Shown: positions 57,331 to 64,000 of the stretch, one piece after another
Layout of the letters: every line of letters starts with the position of its first letter
Numbering within the stretch: the stretch's first letter is position 1
Assembly (NCBI GenBank): GCA_015179045.1
Contig: WHUZ01000083.1
Location: 124,001 to 188,000 of the forward strand
Direction of reading: 5' to 3'
Length of the DNA stretch: 64,000 nt
Origin: Kalaharituber pfeilii
Taxonomy: Eukaryota; Ascomycota; Pezizomycetes; Pezizales; Pezizaceae
Program-made: the position numbers and the translations under genes
The notes under the pieces: model-generated
Told to the model about the DNA's origin: nothing
Databases searched by the model: none
What the model saw: only the letters and a program-made list of their open reading frames with translations

Positions 57331-58000
57331 CTAGAGAGCTTTGGCAACATCCCGTATTGCATTAGTCATCTTAGCGGGAATTCTGCAAATGAGACCCACC
57401 AGCTGTTCATATCCCCGTACCAATTACCGCACCAAATCCACCTGCCTAACCATGCACATGTACCTAGAGCATTTCGCAGCTACAGGCAGGAGTTTCAGCC
57501 TGAAGTACTCTCTTCCAAGTACTTTCTATACTCACAGTGGCTTATCTACAAGAAATTGGTGGAGAAAACAATTTGGACTTGCTGAAGCAGGTTCAGCTTG
57601 CAGAGTCCCTTTTTTCTAGTCTTTCTGAGCTTGGCATACCTATTTGAGAGTTGGCAGATGCTAAAGGGGCTATCCTTGGATGACTTTAAGGCATGGCAAC
57701 TGTGTGAATAAAGGTTACTGTATGGGGAAAATGATGCTGCTGATGTCTGTGAAATTGGATCAAGATGAAATTTGTAACGCAGTTTTCCACAATGGGTATC
57801 AACTCTATCCAGAATTTGAGGACAATCTGACTTGATTAAATAGTTGCAGGCATTGCTCAAAGATGTGCAGTTTTCCCCATAATTACGGGGATTTTTTCAA
57901 AGTTCTCTGAGTTTCCTGTAAACAAAGCCACTGTTGTCACAGCAACGGTGTGGTGCAGCATTACGGGGAAAATCATGGGGATGTTGCCAAAGCTCTCTAG
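57331..58000. mobile_element. Non-autonomous TA-flanked DNA transposon (670 bp)
   Basis: The left end begins CTAGAGAGCTTTGGCAACAT then CCC; the right end is its exact reverse complement over 23 bp (57978-58000). Both are flanked by TA (57329-57330 and 58001-58002), which is the target duplication of Tc1/mariner-pogo transposases. A degenerate subterminal copy of the right-end motif lies at about 57875-57915. No transposase frame is present, so it needs a transposase supplied elsewhere. Confidence 0.85.
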
Positions 58001-58002
58001 TA

Positions 58003-58924
58003 CTAAGACTTAGCGTTTAAGCAGGACTGTATTCGAATACTTACTGTCCTATAATGGCTTCGTAGGTGTTATGATGACAGATGGGAGAACCTCTATCAGG
58101 GCGTTCAGTATCCAGCAAGGGTATAAGGGCAGTATACTAGGAGAAATTGCATAGGGAGGCTAAGGATACCCATGACACCTATGATATTGAGAATGGTAGG
58201 TACTCTAAGGAAATTTACAATTCCAGGATATTTAGGACATTTAGGGTATGCCGGCCACTCAGGGTATAGTCTATAGAGAGTAATGGTGCCCTAGTATCGA
58301 GGTAGTAGCATCTGGTAGAAATCTGTTTTTGCTGATAGGATATAGTAGTTAAAGAATTGGTTCAATCATATACTGACTGCTCTAGTGTATATTTGCTATA
58401 CAAAACACTTTCGGTTATACTGAGCGTATAGTAATGCTGCTTATAGTGTGATATTGAATGCAGTGGGGTATATTATATGTACAGCAGGATATATCGGTAG
58501 TTTTGCACTTCCAATTCTTCAGGGTAATGCCATGCCTAGTATTCGGACATTTCGGCGACTGCTCTCGTCCACACAAATCCACACCTACCCTATTACCCTG
58601 ACACCATTTAAGTTAGCTACCCATCTTCTATAGTCATTGAGAATGCGAAGAGCTATAATTGAGGACAGTCATGTAGTACTTGGTACATGCTTTCCTTTGC
58701 TTTTCAAGAGGGGGATGGAGTAAATACTAGACCTTCTCCGCATATCACTCAATTAAAAAAGGTATATATAGTGTGGCGATCCAATATCCTCAAATATTCT
58801 GGGGAACCTGCTGTCTAGCTAGGGACTTGGTATGAGGCTACATGATGTTTGCTAACATGCCTGACGCCGGTGTAGAAGCGGGAGCGCCGAGAAGTTGGTC
58901 TAATATGATAGATAGGTGCGCGGT
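58003..58924. other. Gene-free region
   Basis: 0.9 kb, AT-rich, with no recognised gene or complete repeat. Confidence 0.4.
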
Positions 58925-59115
58925 ATCCGCGAAATCCAAAAATAATGCCACCGGAACATGTCCGTGTATTTCATTGCAAACTAAGCATAGTGATCTACCG
59001 CTACTTAGTCTTGCGGACCTGAAGATGGCACTAAGTTAGGTAGTTGAGCCACGTCTCAGCATTCACTATACCATTACAGGGATGGTGTGCACTAACACTT
59101 TTAGCCCAATCCTGC
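58925..59115. repeat. Dispersed repeat, copy A
   Basis: About 190-230 bp that match 62585-62815 in the same orientation. Shared words are GTCCGTGTATT, CATTGCAAACT, GCATAGTGATCT, CTACTTAGTCTTG and TTAGCCCAATCCTG. There are many substitutions and small indels between copies. The family and its function are unknown. Confidence 0.8.
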
Positions 59116-59195
59116 TGGCAGTAAATTTTGAGGTTCGCGCGGCAGTGCGGAAATATGGCAGTAAATTTTGAGGTTCGCGCGGCAGTGCGGAAATA
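59116..59195. repeat. Perfect 40-bp tandem duplication
   Basis: A 40-bp unit beginning TGGCAGTAAATTTTGAGGTT occurs twice head to tail without a mismatch and directly follows dispersed repeat copy A. Such identity next to diverged repeats means the duplication is recent. Confidence 0.95.
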
Positions 59196-59537
59196 CGGCT
59201 AAGTAAGTGGCAGGGATAGTCAGCGTCTGGTTACGAGACTATGGCAGGGATCCTTTCTGCTCGGTCAGAAGTGCAGTGGCCTTACCCCCGTGCGAGAGTG
59301 GCTGAGCCCAACTGGGCAGCAAGTGTAGAGTACTCATAATGCTAGGACTGGTGAACCCAACCTTCGTCAAATTCACATAAATACTACAGTACTCCAGCTA
59401 TACTGGTGAAGAACAGAAATGTCACCAAATATCAAATTGAACAGCTCGCATATATATGGGAACTTCAGGTCTGAACAAAGATAAATAATTACGAAGAGGC
59501 ATCAACTAACTACATTCAATTACCAGAGCCCTCAGAA

Positions 59538-60885
59538 ATGCAGGATGCCACGAACGCTCTACTGCGCAGGTCGCTCAAGGTGATCGAAACGGTAGGTTCT
59601 GCTGCCGTGAACGCTGCCCTATGCCCCATTCCCTTTCAAGTTCCACCCGCAGCTCTGCAGGATTGGCGGAGGAACGGTTTAGCTAGAGTCTACAGCTCCG
59701 CTAACTTCTAATTGAAAACCCTATCTAGGAGTTAAAATTCCTTCTTGAGACAAATATCATCAGCGAAGAGCTTTCTGCCAAAATCACAGTTCTCCTCCTA
59801 ACTTCAACATCTACCCCTGTCCAGTCCAGCAATGTGGACCACTCCACTACCACCCCCATTACCACCAACAGCACCTCCTCCACCTCCACGACCCCAGCGA
59901 CGACGATAGCAAAGACCCCAACCCCCCTACAGGCAGCCCCCACCGTCCCAGTCTCCCAAGAAAACAGCACCTCCTCCTCCTCCACGACCCCAGTGACGAC
60001 GATAGCAAAGACCCCAACCCCCCTACAAGCAGTCCCCACCGTCCCAGTCTCCCAAGAAAACAGCACCTCCTCCTCCTCCACGACCCCAGTGAACACGATA
60101 GCAAAGACCCCAACCCCCCTACAAGCAGCCCCCACCGTCCCAGTCTCCCAAGAAAACAGCACCTCCTCCTCCTCCACGACCCCAGTGACGACGATAGCAA
60201 AGACCCCAACCCCCCTACAAGCAGCCCCCACCGTCCCAGTCTCCCAAGAAACTTCTCCATCCAATACTGAAAAATCCCAGTCACTCTCACCCCAAACCAA
60301 ATCACAACCCGAAGCTCCTCTACCATCCTGTTCCTCCAGCTTCCGCCCTAACCCACCATTCACAGTCAAGGCGCTCTGGCCTTTCGGCCTCGCTGGCGAC
60401 AAGTTCCATGGCGACCTGGCCTTCAAAACAGATCAACTCATCCAAGTCATCCGTATCGACAACGAAAACTGGTGGTCTGGGCAACTGCTCCATGATGTTA
60501 CTGGACAGCCCTGCGGAGAGGTCGGGATGTTCCCGAGCAGTTATGTCCAGATATGTACCCCTAATGGGGAGAAGGACTTGATAAAGCCGGCAGTTCCGGC
60601 GAGTCAAAACAAGCCGACGGGAGATAATATGATGGTGAATGTGGCAGAGGGGAGCACAAGCCGTCATGCAATCTCTCCGCCGGATCAGCAGGAGGACAAG
60701 GGCAAGTCAAAGCTGGCCGTTAATGGGAATAAGTTTGGGAGGAAGTTGGGGAATGCAGCAATTTTTGGGGCGGTGAGTTTACCTTTACACTTCGAGCGTT
60801 AATTTGTTTTTTGGAATTTTATAACTGACTATTGAACCTGCAGGGAGCTACAATCGGCTCGAGAATCGTCAATCGCATATTTTAA
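59538..60885 (+). CDS. SH3-domain protein of the Lsb1/Pin3 type
   Basis: Three exons: 59538-59591, 59729-60772 and 60844-60885, giving 379 aa. Proteins of this kind bind Las17/WASP-type actin nucleation factors through one SH3 domain. The short N-terminal helix (NALLRRSLKVIETELKFLLE) is rebuilt across intron 1. A Thr/Ser/Pro-rich region with four 32-residue repeats follows (see repeat at 59900). The SH3 domain is at about residues 227-285, with FTVKALWPF at its start, ENWWSGQLL in the middle and EVGMFPSSYVQ at the end. The C-terminal signature KLGNAAIFGAGATIGSRIVN spans intron 2 and is the best family marker. In relatives the SH3 domain starts ALYDY; here it is ALWPF, so ligand preference may differ. 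The start is the ATG at 59538, giving the usual short N-terminus. Confidence 0.9.
59900..60255 (+). repeat. Coding minisatellite, 96-bp unit, about four copies
   Basis: The unit encodes 32 residues with the core TIAKTPTPLQAAPTVPVSQE and a Ser/Thr-rich end. Copies differ by only a few bases and indels are absent, so the SH3 protein's frame is kept. The near-identity suggests that the number of copies varies between strains. Confidence 0.95.
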
Positions 60886-62584
60886 ATATCCCTCATCCTT
60901 TCCATTTCCTCTAACCAACTTTTGGCTCCGTTTCTTCAACCTGCCATCTCGCCCTGTTACGTGTTAAACGCACGTCCTATTCCGTTCCCTTGTTTTCATA
61001 TCGATATTTTGGATTTCCTCTATTTTTCCTGTTCTTTATGTTTGTTTGTTTTCCCTTTTCCTTTTGACTGGTTTTTGGGCAATGGAGATCATATTAGTAG
61101 TGGCACAAATCGGAGGGGGAGTATTCATTTGAAAATCCCAACTGGGCGCGTAGAACGGTTTTAGAGATTCCTAATACGTGGGGCTTATTTCCTAGATTTG
61201 TATCTATACTGCTGTGTTTTTATCTATTTATTGAGTATTTTGGGACCGGAATTCAGGCTTGTAATTATTGGTCCAAATCTACCAGAAGGACGATGGGGGT
61301 AATGTACTAGAAACAAAAAAGGAAAAGTAACAAAGAGGTAGATAGGGCTCAGGAATAAAATTGAATATAGAGTGATTCTCATAACCACTAGTAGCAAGAA
61401 AAATCACACAGGCACCGCATACTGTAATGAGATGTCTTGACCAGCATACTTACTCGCTGGTTCGGAAGGAAAATATTGGAGCCCTGCATAAATCGTATGC
61501 GCTATTCGCCTTTTGTAATAGTGTGTATTTTTTATACAGCGTTCCAATACTTGACTCCTTGAATTATGAACTCTTATAAAAGTGGTCTCAACGAAATGCA
61601 ACATCATGGACATAATTGAGTTTTCTGGCCATAATATAGCCAAGTAATACTTCATTCATCCGGTTCACTATCTGCTATAGTTATGTTCTCCCTGTACTAG
61701 AAACTATAACATCTCTTTCCCCCTCTGATTTTTGTCCAAAGCGACAGATCCAGTTCCGATATTAAGGTTTAACTTTGATGCGATCTTGGTTGACATATTG
61801 ACATGAGCTTAACCTTAATCGAACTTCATAATACTGTTTTACGCAAGAGTCTTGGTGATCGCTGATTTCTTGGCACCACAAAATGCTTGTTGTGGAGCTT
61901 CAATTTTCCATATCTCTACAATGCATAGCTCAATTTCAGAAATTTCATCTACAACTTGTAGATTTATGCCTTTAGAGTAACAGGGCCAGTCATGAGAGTA
62001 GTTGTAGTCAATTATATAGTCAACTGACAAGGGGAGCAATAACAGTGTTTCTATTGATAGTCTCTTTACAAAACAGTGCAGCTGTGTGCTAGAAAAATCT
62101 TTTTGATGACGGGTCAATTTTGCTATAGAAAAGAATATTGAGCCAATCCTACTTCATATTTTTAATATTTTTTTTAATAGTGTTGTGAGCTCTGTAGAAA
62201 GTGTTTTATTCATGGAATGCAATTTTAAGCTTCAAATTGGCAATTTTGTTAAGATCTTGGTGTTTGTAATTTCTTCTATGCAGCTCTATAGTTCCAACTT
62301 CTGTTCTACTGTTCTGCAACTGGGACTATGAAGTTTAAGGTATTATTTCCTATATAAAAAATCCTTATTGCCACTCTCATTTATTTGATAACTTCATAAA
62401 GGTAGCAGGATTTTGTATGTGGTGCCTAATGGCCAAGATAATATGTTTTAATGTTAGACTAAGTTAATCGAGTCTTTTGTCACTGAAATATTCTTCCTCT
62501 TTGGACCCTATCGCTCACAGCGCCCAGATCGCAATCACCAAGACTTTTGCTTAATCACTTTACCTAGCTATCCCTTATGATAGC
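60886..62584. other. Gene-poor AT-rich region
   Basis: 1.7 kb downstream of the SH3 gene. The first 300 bp is T-rich, likely the SH3 gene 3' UTR and terminator. Short minus-strand frames at 61404-61655 and 61839-62117 have no recognised domain. Confidence 0.45.
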
Positions 62585-62815
62585 AGCGCGAAATTCAAAA
62601 TCTAATGCCAACGGAAAGTGTCCGTGTATTCCATTGCAAACTGGCATAGTGATCTGCCTCTACTTAGTCTTGGGGACCTGAAAATGGCAACTAAGTTCTC
62701 AATCTAGGTAGCTGAGCCCACATCTCAGCAGTCACTATACCATTTCAGTGGTGGTGGGCACTGACATTTTGACGTTCCGTTAGCCCAATCCTGGTGGAAT
62801 TAGATCTTTTGCAAT
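62585..62815. repeat. Dispersed repeat, copy B
   Basis: Matches 58925-59110 in the same orientation, with similar order of blocks and about one difference in five bases by eye. Longer by a few short insertions, for example TCTCAATCTAGG after AACTAAGT. Confidence 0.8.
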
Positions 62816-64000
62816 TAGCTAAACTGGGTGAAGACCTCAATCATAAGACTTCTTCTGTACCTACTGTGTATTATAGTGGTATTATTGAAGTATTCTCAAT
62901 CACTTGAATTCAATGTTTGAAGTTCTGTAATATCTTGGGAGATTAAGAAGAGAATACCCACTGGAATACCAGTCTCCAGGCATATTGTATCTCTCAATTG
63001 GCTTACTAAGTTCTTTACCCTCCTGACAGGTATCCCTGCAAAATTTGTTATACCGGATGCTAGGTTAAACCGGGCAGAAAGTGTTGGATTTTGGTCGTTC
63101 GTATAGCAAGGTACAACTGTAGTTAATACAGGTGATTGGATATGTGCGTTTTATTCCCCCCGCCCGGCACTTTCAAAATATTGAGTTGGCAAATTTCGGA
63201 AAGCAGATTGCAGTTTGGGGAAAACCTGGGACTGGGGCTTTGTTTGGTCTTGGAGAGCCCAAGGATGCTGAGAGTTCGAGGGAAATCCACGTTCCTCATT
63301 GCTCACGTGCACGTGTTCCTGCTGAACTTGAAAATTAGGCAACCTTAATGTGATTTTTGAGTCTACGTTATGCAGATCGAATGATTGCGTCCTAACAAGT
63401 CCCCTATACAGTACGTTCCCCGCATATCCACGGCATTCCTGAACTCCAGATTCGCGTTTACGGTCGCTTCGAGCAAGAAAGCCAGGCGCAGTAACTGCAA
63501 GCGTCAGTTGTGGATGAAGTAGAGAACATCAAATAGTATGCGTACTAGTACTCCAGGTGACCTCATTCTACGCACACGTGATCTAGCATCTGTGCACAGG
63601 AGACATACTGAACTTGATTTAATTTGAGCCGGTAACATGAAGAGTCAACTACATCAGACTTGGAAGATTGGCCACCCTCATCAATTGCCAAAACCTCAGT
63701 TCAGACGTTAATTTTTGACACGATTTGTTGACAGGGCTGGAGGACTATGAGTACATATACGTACCGTGCAGACAGGGGGGCATCGGTAGTTGCCGAAATG
63801 TCTATGATACCGCGGGAAAAAGCACCACAAGTTCCGTGCATTCGGTACGTAATTAACTCTGGGGTGTTGGAGAAATTGGTTCATTGAGTTAAGCCACCAC
63901 TCACAGCATATGTAGAACCAGTGCCACGAGCTTGCAGCTATGAACATTACCCAGCAGAGTGGTGGCCTCAATAATCAGCCTTTCGACCCCTGCACCTGAC
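62816..64000. other. Gene-poor right end of the window
   Basis: 1.2 kb with no recognised gene. Sequence at about 63040-63125 (ATACCGGATGCTAGGTTAAA and the following) has the look of a transposon end, but no partner inverted repeat was found. A gene running off the right edge cannot be excluded. Confidence 0.4.

Noticed and set aside
63030..63130. Possible pogo/Fot1-type transposon end
   Set aside because: Only a general resemblance; no matching inverted end, TA duplication or transposase frame was found in the window.

Overview
The window looks like nuclear DNA of a filamentous ascomycete (Pezizomycotina). Genes are well spaced, introns are short (49-190 bp) with GT..AG ends and CTAAC/CTGAC-like branch sites, and homopolymers and microsatellites are common between genes. 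The gene set is fungal: Snf1, Erv25, Jen1-type transporter, Rrp4, an Lsb1/Pin3-type SH3 protein and a NACHT-WD40 NLR. The low gene density and the decayed NLR full of transposons would fit a Pezizomycetes-like lineage, but that rank is a guess. No rRNA, tRNA, CRISPR array or bacterial-type operon was seen.

Layout. 0.2-5.6 kb (minus): exosome subunit RRP4 and a tail-anchored FHA protein. 8.4-10.6 kb (plus): six-exon gamma-glutamyltranspeptidase-like gene with a 19-nt microexon and one irregular splice junction. 11.2-12.4 kb (minus): alpha/beta hydrolase. 13.5-15.6 kb (plus): wax-synthase-like membrane acyltransferase. 17.2-19.1 kb (plus): five-exon Jen1-like monocarboxylate transporter. 19.9-22.2 kb: degenerate tandem array of about 280-bp units. 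25.1-28.8 kb (plus): SNF1/AMPK alpha with a histidine-rich tail. 30.3-31.0 kb (plus): NDUFAF2-like complex I assembly factor. 32.0-33.5 kb: a small gene and a frameshifted second copy flanking a 97-codon ORF. 34.9-35.4 kb (minus): MARVEL-like four-TM protein. 37.9-39.4 kb (plus): GFA/CENP-V-type zinc protein split by a long Ser-rich insert. 40.0-40.8 kb (minus): ERV25. 41.3-43.3 kb (plus): calponin-homology protein. 44.8-48.6 kb (plus): sterol-glucosyltransferase-like protein with a VPS13-like tail. 49.9-56.3 kb (minus): decayed NLR broken by retroposon tails and TIR elements. 57.3-58.0 kb: non-autonomous TA-flanked DNA transposon. 59.5-60.9 kb (plus): SH3 protein with a 96-bp coding minisatellite. 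60.9-64.0 kb: gene-poor, with one copy of a dispersed repeat.

The genes are mostly unrelated housekeeping functions and do not form a cluster. SNF1 and the Jen1-like transporter both concern non-glucose carbon use, but nothing in the sequence links them. The accessory part of the window is 49.8-64 kb, where a repeat-rich immune-type receptor has decayed and small transposons have gathered. All gene models are splice predictions made by eye, checked for reading-frame continuity and family motifs.
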